A DNA stretch of 64,000 nt from Ginsengibacter hankyongi (GTDB taxonomy: Bacteria > Bacteroidota > Bacteroidia > Chitinophagales > Chitinophagaceae): NCBI RefSeq assembly GCF_008710285.1, contig NZ_VYQF01000001.1, positions 558,001 through 622,000 of the forward strand, in the 5' to 3' direction. The position numbers and the translations under genes were made by a program. The notes beneath the pieces are model-generated. The model was not told where the DNA came from and did not search any database. It saw only the letters and a list, made by a program, of their open reading frames with translations. Positions 17,398-27,795 of the stretch are shown piece by piece. Within the stretch, counting starts at the first letter, position 1. Each line of letters begins with the position of its first letter.

Positions 17398-19062
17398 ATG
17401 GCTGATAAATCATATGTTATAGGAGTTGATTATGGAACAGATTCTGTTCGCTCTGTAATTCTGGATGCAGCAAACGGGGAAGAAATCGCTTCATCCGTTT
17501 TTGCTTATCCGCGGTGGAAAGATGGATTGTACTGCAATCCTCTAATCAATCAATACAGGCAACATCCACTCGACTATGTTGAGGGGCTCGAATTTACTAT
17601 TAAAGAATGTCTGCGTAAAGCCGGTTCAATAGTTGCATCGGGTGTAAAAGCAATTTCTGTTGATACTACCGGCTCCTCTCCCGTTGCTGTTGATAAAACA
17701 GGTACACCGCTCGCCTTAACGCCCGGCTTTGAAAATAATCCGAACGCAATGTTTGTGCTGTGGAAAGACCATACATCAACCAAAGAAGCAGCAGAGATAA
17801 ATGAACACGCATTACGATTTGATATTAATTACCTGCAATACGTTGGCGGCATCTATTCCTCAGAATGGTTCTGGGCCAAGCTGCTTCATATACTTCGTAT
17901 AGACGACACCGTTAAAAATAATTGTTATTCGTGGGTAGAGCATTGCGACTGGATTCCCTTTTTATTAACGGGCGGAACTGATATACACCAAATGAAACGC
18001 GGCGTATGCTCCGCAGGGCACAAAGCCTTGTGGGCTGCTGAATACGGCGGTTTGCCACCTAATGAATTTTTCAACTCGCTGGATCCATTGCTTAATGGTT
18101 TTACTTCAAGATTATTTACTGATACTTATACCGCAGATAAACCTGCAGGCAATTTATCAAGAGAATGGTCGGAACGTTTAGGCCTGTCAACGAACGTTAT
18201 TATTGGCGTTGGCGCTTTTGATGCGCACATGGGTGCAGTTGGCGGGCAAATTGAACCTTATCATTTAAGCAAAGTAATGGGAACATCCACCTGCGACATG
18301 CTGGTTGCTCCGATGGCTGACGTAAAAAATATATTGGTAAAAGGTATCTGCGGTCAGGTACCCGGCTCCGTTATACCCGGCATGATGGGGATGGAAGCCG
18401 GCCAGAGTGCATTTGGAGATACTTACGCCTGGTTTAGAAATCTTATTACCAATTCAATAAAAAATCTTTTAAACAGCTCTGATGTTATAGATGCTGCAAC
18501 AGCAGATTTATTACAAAAGGAACTCAATAAAAAACTAATTAAAGAACTTTCAAATGAAGCTTTAAAAATTCCTTTACATGAAAATGATGAGCTTGCTATA
18601 GATTGGCTTAACGGAAGAAGAACCCCTGACGCCAATCAACTACTGGAAGCTTCCATAATGAATTTAAGCCTGGCAACGGATGCGCCGCACATATTTAAAG
18701 CGTTAGTTGAAGCAACATGTTTTGGCGCCAAAGCAATTGTTGACAGGTTTAACAACGAAGGTGTTCCCGTGAAAGGGTTGATTGGCCTGGGCGGAGTGGC
18801 ACGTAAATCCAATTATATAATGCAGGTGATGGCAGATGTGATGAATATGCCTATCCGGATTCATAAATCAGAGCAAACCTGTGCTACCGGGGCAGCGATG
18901 TTTGCGGCAACCGCAGCAAGGATTTATGATAAAGTGGAAAATGCCATGGCTGCGATGGGACAAGGATTTGACCGGGAATTTTATCCTGATAAGACTAAAG
19001 TTGAGTTGTATAATAAGCGCTACGAAAAATATAAAATGCTGGGAAGTTTTATCGATCAATAA
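17398..19062 (+). CDS. araB: Ribulokinase
   Basis: AraB phosphorylates L-ribulose with ATP to L-ribulose 5-phosphate, the second step of bacterial arabinose catabolism. The 554-residue length is normal. The FGGY-kinase fold is recognisable from VIGVDYGTDSVRSVILDA at the N-terminus, VEHCDWIPFLLTG in the middle, MGTSTCDMLVAP as the phosphate-binding segment, and the C-terminal GLIGLGGVARKSNYIMQVMADV ATP-site region. The DYGTDSVR variant is typical of ribulokinases. It is followed by an arabinofuranosidase 41 bp downstream. The ATG at 17398 is the only sensible start. Confidence 0.97.
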   Translation: MADKSYVIGVDYGTDSVRSVILDAANGEEIASSVFAYPRWKDGLYCNPLINQYRQHPLDYVEGLEFTIKECLRKAGSIVASGVKAISVDTTGSSPVAVDKTGTPLALTPGFENNPNAMFVLWKDHTSTKEAAEINEHALRFDINYLQYVGGIYSSEWFWAKLLHILRIDDTVKNNCYSWVEHCDWIPFLLTGGTDIHQMKRGVCSAGHKALWAAEYGGLPPNEFFNSLDPLLNGFTSRLFTDTYTADKPAGNLSREWSERLGLSTNVIIGVGAFDAHMGAVGGQIEPYHLSKVMGTSTCDMLVAPMADVKNILVKGICGQVPGSVIPGMMGMEAGQSAFGDTYAWFRNLITNSIKNLLNSSDVIDAATADLLQKELNKKLIKELSNEALKIPLHENDELAIDWLNGRRTPDANQLLEASIMNLSLATDAPHIFKALVEATCFGAKAIVDRFNNEGVPVKGLIGLGGVARKSNYIMQVMADVMNMPIRIHKSEQTCATGAAMFAATAARIYDKVENAMAAMGQGFDREFYPDKTKVELYNKRYEKYKMLGSFIDQ

Positions 19063-19103
19063 AGTCATATAACAACATTATAAAAAACCAAATTATAGGT
19101 AAT

Positions 19104-20687
19104 ATGAAAAATTCAGGTCGCCATCGCAAACTGGTTAGCTACAGGCAGCATATAAAAAAATTTTTATTCTTTTTCCTATGCATATTTGCCGCATCATCGT
19201 TATATGCGCAAGCTGTCCAGATAACTTTATCAGATACCTCGCATGAAAAAATCAGCAAATACATTTACGGGCAGTTTGCAGAACATTTGGGCCATTGTAT
19301 TTATGACGGCTTTTGGGTGGATGCTAATTTGAATGTCCCTAAAAAAGACCGTATACGCTTAGACGTTGTGGAAGCTTTGAAAAAGATTCAGATTCCTGAC
19401 TTGCGTTGGCCGGGCGGATGCTTTGCAGATCAATACCACTGGAGCGACGGTATTGGCGACCGAAGCAAAAGGCCGCAGCGTGTGAACACCTCCTGGGGAA
19501 TGGTTACGGAAGATAACAGTTTTGGTACTGACGAATTTTTGGAACTCTGTAAACTTATCGGCTGCGAACCATACATAGCAGGCAACGTGGGAACAGGCAC
19601 CCCGCAGGAAATGGAAGACTGGCTTGAATATTTAAACTTCAACGGCAAAAGCACGCTGGCTGATCTGCGCCGCAAGAACGGACATGATGCGCCTTACAAC
19701 GTTTCCCTTTGGGGTGTGGGTAACGAAAGCTGGGGCTGCGGCGGCAATATGACACCGGAGTTTTATGCCAATCTATATAAGCGTTATGCAGAGTTTTGCA
19801 AAAATTATCCCGGCACATCATTGAAGAAAATTGCCAGCGGCGCCAACTCCGATGATTACCACTGGACGGATGTGTGCATGAAAGATATTCCTTTGAGAGA
19901 CATGTGGGGCCTTTCAATGCACTATTATACAGTAGTGAACAACTGGCAGCATAAAGGTTCTGCTACTTCATTTGATGAAAGCGAATATTTTAAAGGATTA
20001 AAAAATTGCCTGCATATTGAAGATTTAATTAACAAGCACAGCGCAATAATGGATAAATACGATCCACAGAAAAAAGTTGCGCTTGCCGTAGATGAATGGG
20101 GAATTTGGACTGACCCTGAACCCGGTACTAACGGAGCATTTTTATACCAGCAAAACAGTTTACGCGATGCATTGATTGCCGCATCAACTTTAAATATTTT
20201 TAATAACCATTGTGATAGGATAAGGGTGGCAAACCTGGCTCAAACGGTAAATGTGTTGCAATCATTAATTCTAACTGACAAAGAAAAAATGCTGCTCACG
20301 CCCACTTATTATGTTTTCGATTTGTACAAAAAACACCAGGACGCTACGTTGCTGCCGTTGCAGTTTACAAGTCCACAATATACTTTTGGAAATGAAAGTA
20401 TACCGGCCATAAATGCGTCCGCATCAAAAGATAGCACGGGCGCTATTCATATTACTTTGGTAAACCTTGATGCCAGGAAAAAGATAACCGTGAACGCAGC
20501 TATGCCGGAATCATCAATGAAAAAAAGCAGTGGAGAAATTTTGACTTCTAAAAAATTTAATGATATCAATACTTTCGAAAAACCCTATAAAGTAAAGAAC
20601 GAAATATTTTCAGACTTCAAAACCAATGGAAAAACATTATCAGTTAATTTGCCTCCAATGAGCGTAGTGCTGATAACGCTTCAATAA
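19104..20687 (+). CDS. Exported GH51 alpha-L-arabinofuranosidase
   Basis: The enzyme removes terminal alpha-L-arabinofuranose from arabinan, arabinoxylan and related glycans. The 527-residue product has a long basic N-region, then a signal core (FLFFFLCIFAASSLYAQA, about residues 22-37), so export is likely. The GH51 fold starts at KYIYGQFAEHLGHCIYDG. The acid/base is E208 in GVGNESWGCGG and the nucleophile is E331 in VDEWGIW. A C-terminal beta-sandwich follows. It lies between araB and araD, 41 bp and 2 bp from them, so sugar release and use are encoded on one transcript. Confidence 0.95.
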   Translation: MKNSGRHRKLVSYRQHIKKFLFFFLCIFAASSLYAQAVQITLSDTSHEKISKYIYGQFAEHLGHCIYDGFWVDANLNVPKKDRIRLDVVEALKKIQIPDLRWPGGCFADQYHWSDGIGDRSKRPQRVNTSWGMVTEDNSFGTDEFLELCKLIGCEPYIAGNVGTGTPQEMEDWLEYLNFNGKSTLADLRRKNGHDAPYNVSLWGVGNESWGCGGNMTPEFYANLYKRYAEFCKNYPGTSLKKIASGANSDDYHWTDVCMKDIPLRDMWGLSMHYYTVVNNWQHKGSATSFDESEYFKGLKNCLHIEDLINKHSAIMDKYDPQKKVALAVDEWGIWTDPEPGTNGAFLYQQNSLRDALIAASTLNIFNNHCDRIRVANLAQTVNVLQSLILTDKEKMLLTPTYYVFDLYKKHQDATLLPLQFTSPQYTFGNESIPAINASASKDSTGAIHITLVNLDARKKITVNAAMPESSMKKSSGEILTSKKFNDINTFEKPYKVKNEIFSDFKTNGKTLSVNLPPMSVVLITLQ

Positions 20688-20689
20688 TT

Positions 20690-21391
20690 ATGAAGAAGTA
20701 CGAATACATCCGGCAAGCCGCATACGAAGCGAATATGCAATTACCAAAATTAGGCCTGGTGCTTTTTACTTTCGGTAATGTAAGTGCGGCAGACAGGAAT
20801 GAAAAAGTTTTTGCCATCAAACCAAGTGGTGTTCCCTACGACCAGCTTTCTGCCGAAAAAATGGTAATTGTAGATTTTGACGGAAATACTATTGAAGGCG
20901 ATCTGCGTCCTTCATCTGATACGCTGACGCACGCTGTGCTCTACAAGCATTTTGAAACGATTGGCGGAATTGCACATACGCATTCCTGTTATGCTACCGC
21001 ATGGGCGCAAAGTCTTCGGGACATTCCTGTTTATGGCACTACACATGCTGATCATACAACTTACGATATTCCGTGCGCAGCGCCTATGAGTGATGAAATG
21101 ATTAAAGGTAATTACGAGTACGAAACAGGTTTCCAGATTATTAGTGCGTTGAAAGAAAAAAATATTAGCTACGAAGAAATGGAAATGATCCTGGTAGGGA
21201 ATCATGCACCATTTACCTGGGGCAAAACTGCTGAAAAGGCGGTATATAACAGTGCCGTACTCGAAAATATTGCGCAGATGGCTTTTATAACAGAATCAAT
21301 AAAAGCAGATGCATTGCGGCTGAAAGATGCTTTAATAAAAAAACATTACGAGAGAAAGCACGGAAAAGACAGCTATTATGGACAGGGTTAA
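20690..21391 (+). CDS. araD: L-ribulose-5-phosphate 4-epimerase
   Basis: AraD converts L-ribulose 5-phosphate to D-xylulose 5-phosphate, linking arabinose to the pentose phosphate pathway. The 233-residue protein is a class II aldolase/epimerase: NVSAADRN and KPSGVPYDQL near the N-terminus bind phosphate. The Zn2+ ligands are the histidines of THSCYATAWAQ, together with a later His in the LVGNHAPFTWG block. TTHADHTTYDIPC is the usual AraD segment. The ATG begins 3 bases after the GH51 stop, implying coupled translation. Confidence 0.97.
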   Translation: MKKYEYIRQAAYEANMQLPKLGLVLFTFGNVSAADRNEKVFAIKPSGVPYDQLSAEKMVIVDFDGNTIEGDLRPSSDTLTHAVLYKHFETIGGIAHTHSCYATAWAQSLRDIPVYGTTHADHTTYDIPCAAPMSDEMIKGNYEYETGFQIISALKEKNISYEEMEMILVGNHAPFTWGKTAEKAVYNSAVLENIAQMAFITESIKADALRLKDALIKKHYERKHGKDSYYGQG

Positions 21392-21486
21392 AGCTTAAGA
21401 CAAAACGCAACGCAGAATCCGTTAGACGAAGAGAAACTATTAATAGAATATATTATGATGACCAGCTTCAATCAAAATAAATCTAT

Positions 21487-23520
21487 ATGAAAAATATTTT
21501 TCTCCCGGTATTTATCGGGCTCATCAGTTTATTTATTTCCGATATTATTCCGGCACAAAAAAGAGATTACTCCATAAAATCTGTTTCTTTTACCAATGTA
21601 AAACTTACCGATAAGTTTTGGCTGCCAAGAATCGAAACTAACAGGCTGGTAACAATTCCCGCGTCTTTTGAACGATGTGATAAAACAGGCCGCGTTAAAA
21701 ATTTTGTATTGGCTGCAACGCACACGGGCAAATTTTGCAGCATTTATCCCTTTGATGATACAGATATTTATAAAACAATTGAAGGTGCTTCTTACTCCAT
21801 AAGTTTGTTTCCAGACCCTAAGATGTCTGCTTATCTTGATTCATTGATTGCAATAATTGGCAAGGCACAGGAACCTGATGGTTATTTATACACGGCCCGT
21901 TCCATTGATCCTGCGCATCCCTTTTCATGGGCCGGTAGTGAGCGATGGATAAACGAAAGGCAGCTAAGCCATGAACTGTACAACGCGGGTCATTTGTATG
22001 AAGCAGCCGCTGCACATTACCTGGCAACAGGAGAAAAAAATCTATTGAATATTGCATTAAAAAATGCAGACCTCGTTTGCTCTGTGTTTGGCCCCGCTGC
22101 CAATCAAAGGCACACAGCGCCCGGACATGAAGTAGTTGAAATGGGGTTGGTAAAATTGTATCGCATTACGGGTGAAAAAAAATATCTTAATACCGCAAAA
22201 TATTTCGTTGAAGAAAGAGGCCATGATGTAAGCTACGATTCTACCAGTAAAGATGAATGGAAAAACGGCGCTTACTGGCAGGATAATATTCCTGTTGTCG
22301 ATCAAACAGAAGCAGAAGGCCATGCTGTTCGTGCAGGATATTTATATTCTGCAATGGCTGATGTGGCAGCACTTACTGGCGATACGCTTTTAGAAAATGC
22401 TGTTGATAAAATATGGAATAATGTAGTAAATAAAAAAATGTATGTACAGGGAGGAGTTGGCGCAATAGGTGATGGTGAACGCTTTGGTGATAATTATGAA
22501 TTGCCTAATGCAACGGCTTATAACGAAACATGTGCGGCCATTGCACAGGTGTTATGGAACGAGCGCATGTTTTTATTACATGGCGATAGTAAATATATCG
22601 ACGTACTCGAAAAAACATTATACAATGGATTGATATCAGGTATTGGCCTTGATGGAAAATCTTTTTTTTATACCAATGCCATGCAGGTTAAAAATAGTTT
22701 TTCCGGCGGAGACCTTGAAGCAACACGTTCTGGCTGGTTTCCGTGTTCATGTTGCCCCACAAATTTGGTTCGGCTCATACCTTCAATCCCCGGATATGTT
22801 TATGCTCAACAGGATGATAAAATCTTTGCCAATTTATTTATAAGCAGCAATACATCATTTAATATATCCGGCAAGCAGGTTGATATTGTACAACAAAATA
22901 ATTACCCGTGGGATGGCGACTTATTATTTAATGTCAATCCAAAATCAACTGTAAACTTTTCATTCTTAATACGCATACCGGGCTGGGCTAAGGGTGCTGC
23001 AATGCCTTCCGACCTGTATTCGTTTCAACAAAAATTAAATAAAAAAGTTACTATAAAAGTGAATGGAAAAGCTGTTGATTACAAAACAGAAAACGGGTAT
23101 GCAATTCTTAATAGAACCTGGCATAAGAATGATAAAGTGGAAGTAGAACTACCAATGGAAGTAAGAAAGGTAGTTGCAAATAATAACGTGAAAGACGATA
23201 TGGGCAAAATTGCTTTACAACGTGGGCCATTAGTGTATTGTGCAGAATGGATAGACAATAATGGGAAAGCAAGCAATCTTATTATTCCTTCAAACACAAG
23301 TTTTACTTCTGATTTTAATCCCAATAAATTAAATGGGATAGAAGAAATTAAAGCACAAGTTCCTGCGGTTGTTATCGGTAATAATGGTGATGGTATAAAA
23401 ACAGTTCAGCAATCATTTACCGCTATTCCATATTACGCGTGGGCCAACAGGGTCAAAGGAGAAATGATGATTTGGTTTCCTGAAAAAATTCAGGATGTTG
23501 ATTTAATTGCGGGTAAATAA
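21487..23520 (+). CDS. Exported GH127 beta-L-arabinofuranosidase
   Basis: GH127 enzymes release beta-L-arabinofuranose, for example from hydroxyproline-rich plant glycoproteins and some pectins. The 677-residue protein begins with a signal peptide (about residues 4-22). The metal/cysteine site of the family is complete: E347 and C349 in NETCAAIAQVLWNE, and the vicinal C422-C423 in WFPCSCCPTN, corresponding to the Zn2+-bound nucleophilic cysteine of HypBA1-type enzymes. The (alpha/alpha)6 barrel and C-terminal beta-sandwich are full length. With GH51 it lets the cell use both anomers of arabinofuranose. Confidence 0.94.
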   Translation: MKNIFLPVFIGLISLFISDIIPAQKRDYSIKSVSFTNVKLTDKFWLPRIETNRLVTIPASFERCDKTGRVKNFVLAATHTGKFCSIYPFDDTDIYKTIEGASYSISLFPDPKMSAYLDSLIAIIGKAQEPDGYLYTARSIDPAHPFSWAGSERWINERQLSHELYNAGHLYEAAAAHYLATGEKNLLNIALKNADLVCSVFGPAANQRHTAPGHEVVEMGLVKLYRITGEKKYLNTAKYFVEERGHDVSYDSTSKDEWKNGAYWQDNIPVVDQTEAEGHAVRAGYLYSAMADVAALTGDTLLENAVDKIWNNVVNKKMYVQGGVGAIGDGERFGDNYELPNATAYNETCAAIAQVLWNERMFLLHGDSKYIDVLEKTLYNGLISGIGLDGKSFFYTNAMQVKNSFSGGDLEATRSGWFPCSCCPTNLVRLIPSIPGYVYAQQDDKIFANLFISSNTSFNISGKQVDIVQQNNYPWDGDLLFNVNPKSTVNFSFLIRIPGWAKGAAMPSDLYSFQQKLNKKVTIKVNGKAVDYKTENGYAILNRTWHKNDKVEVELPMEVRKVVANNNVKDDMGKIALQRGPLVYCAEWIDNNGKASNLIIPSNTSFTSDFNPNKLNGIEEIKAQVPAVVIGNNGDGIKTVQQSFTAIPYYAWANRVKGEMMIWFPEKIQDVDLIAGK

Positions 23521-23537
23521 AATAAGTGGTGTATGAG

Positions 23538-23610
23538 TTTCCCACAAAGACACGAGGAGCACAAAGTTTTTTTAAATGATACTTAGTGGTCTTTGTGTCT
23601 TAGTGGGAAA
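23538..23610. repeat. Intergenic palindromic repeat (CACAAAGACAC type)
   Basis: TTTCCCACAAAGACAC (23538-23553) pairs with GTGTCTTAGTGGGAAA (23595-23610) at 15 of 16 positions, and the words CACAAAG and CTTTGTG extend the symmetry inside. The element forms a long imperfect hairpin in the 183-bp gap between GH127 and araA. It belongs to the type of scattered palindromes seen in intergenic DNA of many bacteria. A decayed relative is at 9995-10105. There is no open reading frame or insertion-sequence signature. Confidence 0.7.
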
Positions 23611-23703
23611 AATTTTCAACTGCAGACGCTTTCAATAAACAATAAAATAACATTTTCAGTAAAATAATTCTATTCAAAAAATTATCGCATAACAATAAAT
23701 GAC

Positions 23704-25206
23704 ATGATTAATCTTAAAAAATTTGAAGTTTGGTTTGTAACAGGCAGCCAGCATTTGTATGGTGAAGAAACATTAAAGCTGGTGGCCGAACATTCACAAA
23801 TTATTGCAACATCGTTTAATGCTTCGCCACAAATCCCCGTGCAGGTTGTGTTTAAGCCAACTGTAAAATCGGCCGAAGAAATTTATAAAATTTGTGAAGA
23901 AGCAAATGTTGCAAAAGATTGTATAGGAGTTATTGCATGGATGCATACTTTTTCCCCGGCAAAAATGTGGATTGGCGGACTAAAGATTTTACAAAAACCA
24001 ATGTTGCATTTGCACACACAATTCAATCGTGATATTCCATGGAATAAGATTGATATGGATTTTATGAATCTTAATCAAAGTGCGCATGGCGATCGTGAGT
24101 TTGGTTTTATAATGAGCCGTATGCGCATCAACAGGAAAGTTATTACAGGCCATTGGCAGAATAGTTCAGTTCTTGAACAAATTAATGCATGGACCAGAAC
24201 GGCCGCGGGTTGGCACGATTGGCAGAACGCTAAGTTTGCACGCTTTGGCGATAATATGCGCAACGTAGCAGTTACAGAAGGCGATAAAGTAGAAGCTGAA
24301 ATTAAATTCGGATATTCAGTAAATACTTATGGTATTGGCGATTTGGTAAAAGTGGTGAATGAAACTAGTGATGCAGCTATAGGTAAACTTGTTAAAGAAT
24401 ATGCGGATAACTATGCATTGTCTTCAACTTTATTGAAAGGTAAAAAACAACATCAGTCATTACGTGAAGCAGCAAGAATTGAAATAGGATTACAAACATT
24501 TTTAGAAGAAGGGAATTTCAAAGGCTTTACCGATACATTTGAAGACCTACATGGACTAGCACAACTACCCGGTATTGCATCGCAACGTTTAATGGCAAAG
24601 GGCTATGGGTTTGCAGCAGAAGGCGATTGGAAAACTGCAGCGTTAGTACGTGCTATGAAAGTAATGGGTAGTGGATTGAAAGGCGGTAATTCTTTTATGG
24701 AAGATTATACCTATCATTTTGAACCGGGCAATGAAATGGTTTTGGGTTCTCACATGCTGGAGATATGCCCGTCCATTGCAAATGCCAAACCTTCCTGCGA
24801 AATTCATCCGTTAGGTATCGGAGGCAAAGCAGATCCTGTGCGTTTAGTCTTTAACGTTAGTGGCGGCGCCGCGTTGAATGCATCCCTGATTGATATGGGT
24901 AATCGTTTCCGTTTGCTCGTAAATACTGTGGAGGCGGTGAAACCCAAACATCAATTACCAAAGCTGCCTGTTGCAAGGGTTTTATGGAAGCCTTATCCTG
25001 ATATGAAAACAGCCTGCACTTCATGGATATTGGCGGGTGGTGCTCATCATACTTGTTTCAGTCAAAATTTAACGGCAGAGCACCTGGAAGATTTTGCGGC
25101 AATGGCAAATATTGAATTTGTTTTGATTGATAAAGAAACCAAACTCCGTGAACTTAAAAATGAATTGCGGTGGAGTGAAGTGTATTACCAGTTAAACAAT
25201 AAATAA
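23704..25206 (+). CDS. araA: L-arabinose isomerase
   Basis: AraA interconverts L-arabinose and L-ribulose and needs Mn2+. The 500-residue length is standard. The N-terminus ([19 protein letters not shown]) is the AraA signature, followed by [30 protein letters not shown], the metal-site region around [43 protein letters not shown] and, near the C-terminus, [11 protein letters not shown] start at 23704 (ATGATTAATC) fits the family; a preceding ATG in another frame does not. It is separated from GH127 by 183 bp containing a palindromic repeat, so it may have its own promoter. Confidence 0.97.
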   Translation: MINLKKFEVWFVTGSQHLYGEETLKLVAEHSQIIATSFNASPQIPVQVVFKPTVKSAEEIYKICEEANVAKDCIGVIAWMHTFSPAKMWIGGLKILQKPMLHLHTQFNRDIPWNKIDMDFMNLNQSAHGDREFGFIMSRMRINRKVITGHWQNSSVLEQINAWTRTAAGWHDWQNAKFARFGDNMRNVAVTEGDKVEAEIKFGYSVNTYGIGDLVKVVNETSDAAIGKLVKEYADNYALSSTLLKGKKQHQSLREAARIEIGLQTFLEEGNFKGFTDTFEDLHGLAQLPGIASQRLMAKGYGFAAEGDWKTAALVRAMKVMGSGLKGGNSFMEDYTYHFEPGNEMVLGSHMLEICPSIANAKPSCEIHPLGIGGKADPVRLVFNVSGGAALNASLIDMGNRFRLLVNTVEAVKPKHQLPKLPVARVLWKPYPDMKTACTSWILAGGAHHTCFSQNLTAEHLEDFAAMANIEFVLIDKETKLRELKNELRWSEVYYQLNNK

Positions 25207-25301
25207 AATATACAACACGTAATTAATTTACATTAGGCACATATCAACTTTTAAATTAGGTTTATAAATTATTATACTAAAACCTCCAACCACGATTGCT
25301 T

Positions 25302-26987
25302 ATGAACAAGACGTTTGCATTTACCGACTATGCAATTTTTATTATTTATTTTATTATAGTAGCCGGCTACGGCTATTATATTTATAATAAACGCAAAAGG
25401 AACGAGCATGATGCCAAAGCATTTTTCCTTGCCGAAGGGACCCTTACCTGGTGGGCCATTGGCGCTTCGTTAATTGCATCTAACATCTCCGCAGAACAAT
25501 TTATCGGCATGAGCGGTGAAGGGTTTTTCCTGGGCATTGCGGTTGCTGCTTACGAATGGATCGCGGCCATCGCTTTGATTATTGTTGCTGTTTGGTTTAT
25601 CCCAGTTTATTTGAAGAATCATATTTACACTATGCCTCAATTTTTAAAAACGAGGTACAATGAAACGGTGGCATTAATCATGGCCATCTTTTGGTTATTC
25701 CTATATGTGTTTGTAAATCTCACCTCCATTTTATATCTAGGGGCCGTAGCGATCAATGGTATTACCGGCGGTGGTTACCTGCATGTGATCATGATAGGAC
25801 TGTCCGTTTTTGCATTAATCATTTCGTTGGGCGGAATGAAGGTAATCGGGTATACTGATGTTATACAAGTGGCAGTTTTAATTATCGGTGGATTAGTTAC
25901 TACTTATATAGCCTTGACTGTAGTAGGTGAAAAGTTCGGCTATGGCCCCGATGCTATTGCCGGGTTTAAGGCACTAATGCACAATGCGCCGGAACATTTT
26001 AAAATGATTATTCCCAGGCCAACAGCGGCATCTACACAAAATGAAGTGAACAAGTATCTTACTTTTCCCGGCCTTGCTTCTTATCTTGCCGGTATTTGGA
26101 TCATCAATCTTAATTATTGGGGATGTAATCAATATATTACGCAACGGGCTTTGGGAGCCGATTTACAGACTGCGAGAACCGGGATTTTATTTGCAGGATT
26201 TCTAAAATTATTAATGCCTCTTATTGTAATGTTGCCGGGCATAGCCGCATACGTTCTTTATTCAAAAGGCTATCTTCCTAAATTGGTTGGTGGTAAAGAC
26301 GGAGCCTACTCGGCCATACTCGAATTTCTGCCTACCGGGCTGAAAGGCCTATCTGTGGCGGCTTTAACAGCAGCAATTGTAGCTTCGTTAGCCGGTAAAG
26401 TAAATAGTATTTCAACAATTTATACGCTTGACATTCATAAAAAATATATCAACAAAGAAGCCAATGAAAAAAAGCAGGTGATCATTGGTAGAGTAACGGT
26501 TTTTGCTGCCATGATACTTGCTGTGCTTTTTACATGGCACGATTTGTTAGGCATCGGCGGAGTTGGAGGTTTCACATATATCCAAAAATATACAGGCTTC
26601 ATCAGCCCCGGTGTATTTGCCATGTTCTTACTTGGAATGTTTTGGAAAAGAACAACAGGTCTGGCGGCCATAGTAGGTGTTATAGTCGGATTTCTGTTCT
26701 CTGTTTTCTTTAATGAAATGGCGCCACAGGTGCTAGGCCACGAGAATTTTCTCTATACCGCCTATGCCAATGGAAACGGTGGTTATGAAATTCCATTTCA
26801 CATCTGTATGGGCTTATCATTCATGTTCACCATGATCATCATGATTGCCATAAGCTTGGGTGGCCCAAAGATAAATCCCAAAGCTTTTGAACTGGATAAG
26901 AGTATGTTTAAATTAAAACCACAAACCATCCTTTTAATTGTTCTTACCCTTTTAGTGCTAACAACTTTGTATGTTAAGTTCTGGTAA
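25302..26987 (+). CDS. Sodium/solute symporter (SSS family), probable L-arabinose transporter
   Basis: This 561-residue protein has the 13-14 membrane helices of SGLT-type Na+/sugar symporters. Recognisable parts are FTDYAIFIIYFIIVAGYGYYIY (helix 0/1), WWAIGASLIASNISAEQFIGMSGEGF, YTMPQFLKTRYNE, WIINLNYWGCNQYITQRALG and AALTAAIVASLAGKVNSISTI. I take the ATG at 25302 rather than a TTG two codons earlier. Bacteroidota arabinose loci usually contain such a symporter beside the Nudix regulator, which is the case here, so inward transport of L-arabinose across the cytoplasmic membrane is the best guess. Specificity is inferred from position only. Confidence 0.93.
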   Translation: MNKTFAFTDYAIFIIYFIIVAGYGYYIYNKRKRNEHDAKAFFLAEGTLTWWAIGASLIASNISAEQFIGMSGEGFFLGIAVAAYEWIAAIALIIVAVWFIPVYLKNHIYTMPQFLKTRYNETVALIMAIFWLFLYVFVNLTSILYLGAVAINGITGGGYLHVIMIGLSVFALIISLGGMKVIGYTDVIQVAVLIIGGLVTTYIALTVVGEKFGYGPDAIAGFKALMHNAPEHFKMIIPRPTAASTQNEVNKYLTFPGLASYLAGIWIINLNYWGCNQYITQRALGADLQTARTGILFAGFLKLLMPLIVMLPGIAAYVLYSKGYLPKLVGGKDGAYSAILEFLPTGLKGLSVAALTAAIVASLAGKVNSISTIYTLDIHKKYINKEANEKKQVIIGRVTVFAAMILAVLFTWHDLLGIGGVGGFTYIQKYTGFISPGVFAMFLLGMFWKRTTGLAAIVGVIVGFLFSVFFNEMAPQVLGHENFLYTAYANGNGGYEIPFHICMGLSFMFTMIIMIAISLGGPKINPKAFELDKSMFKLKPQTILLIVLTLLVLTTLYVKFW

Positions 26988-27032
26988 TTTATTTTTACTC
27001 CATCTAAAATTATAAGAACAAATTAAACAAGT

Positions 27033-27725
27033 ATGAAAGGTATTAACGAATATAAGGTACACGACAGAATGCTAATAGCAGTGGACTGTATCATCTTTGG
27101 CTTTGACGGAAAAGATTTAAAAGCATTATTGATAAAAAGAGGATTTGAGCCCGGCCTGGGAAAGTGGTCTTTAATGGGTGGATTTGTAAAGACAGAAGAA
27201 AGCATTGATAAAGGCGCATCCCGCATTCTCGAAATGCTTACCGGCCTTACCAATATTTATATGGAGCAATTGTATTGCTTTGGTGATGTAGATCGCGACC
27301 CTGCTGACCGCGTTGTTTCTGTGGCCTATTTTGCTTTAATAAAACTTGATGATTATAAGCCTGAGTTAATGAAAGAGCACAATGCGAAATGGTTTAATAT
27401 AAGGCACATCCCCACAATGGTTTTTGATCATAAGAAAATGATATTAATGGCTAAAGAAAGCCTTCGCCAAAAAGTAGCTACGCATCCTATAGGCTTTGAA
27501 TTATTGCCTGAAAAATTTACGCTTGCTCAATTGCAGAATCTATATGAAACGATTTATGAAACAACTTTTGACAAACGTAATTTTTTAAGAAAAATATTAT
27601 CATTAGATATCCTTAAAAAATTAAATGAGAAAGAAAAATTGCTTTCCAAAAAAGGAAGCTTCTATTATACGTTCGATCATAATAAGTATAAAAAACTTCA
27701 GCGTGAGGGATTAAAATTCATTTAA
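27033..27725 (+). CDS. araR: Nudix-domain transcriptional regulator of arabinose use (AraR/NrtR type)
   Basis: The 230-residue protein combines an N-terminal Nudix-like domain (about residues 10-140) with a C-terminal winged helix (about 150-225, with FTLAQLQNLYETIYETTFDKRNFLRKIL). In the Nudix box the G-x5-E motif is degraded, GGFVKTEESIDKGASRILEMLTGL lacking the catalytic REUXEE glutamates. It is therefore a sensor rather than a hydrolase. This is the architecture of NrtR-like regulators, and a Nudix-type AraR is known to control arabinose use in Bacteroides thetaiotaomicron, with L-arabinose as effector. It closes the locus it probably represses. Confidence 0.93.
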   Translation: MKGINEYKVHDRMLIAVDCIIFGFDGKDLKALLIKRGFEPGLGKWSLMGGFVKTEESIDKGASRILEMLTGLTNIYMEQLYCFGDVDRDPADRVVSVAYFALIKLDDYKPELMKEHNAKWFNIRHIPTMVFDHKKMILMAKESLRQKVATHPIGFELLPEKFTLAQLQNLYETIYETTFDKRNFLRKILSLDILKKLNEKEKLLSKKGSFYYTFDHNKYKKLQREGLKFI

Positions 27726-27795
27726 TTGATTTATTGGTTATTGTTCTTGATTGAATAAAATAGCATTGGGACGTTTTATACAATTGAAATTGCTT

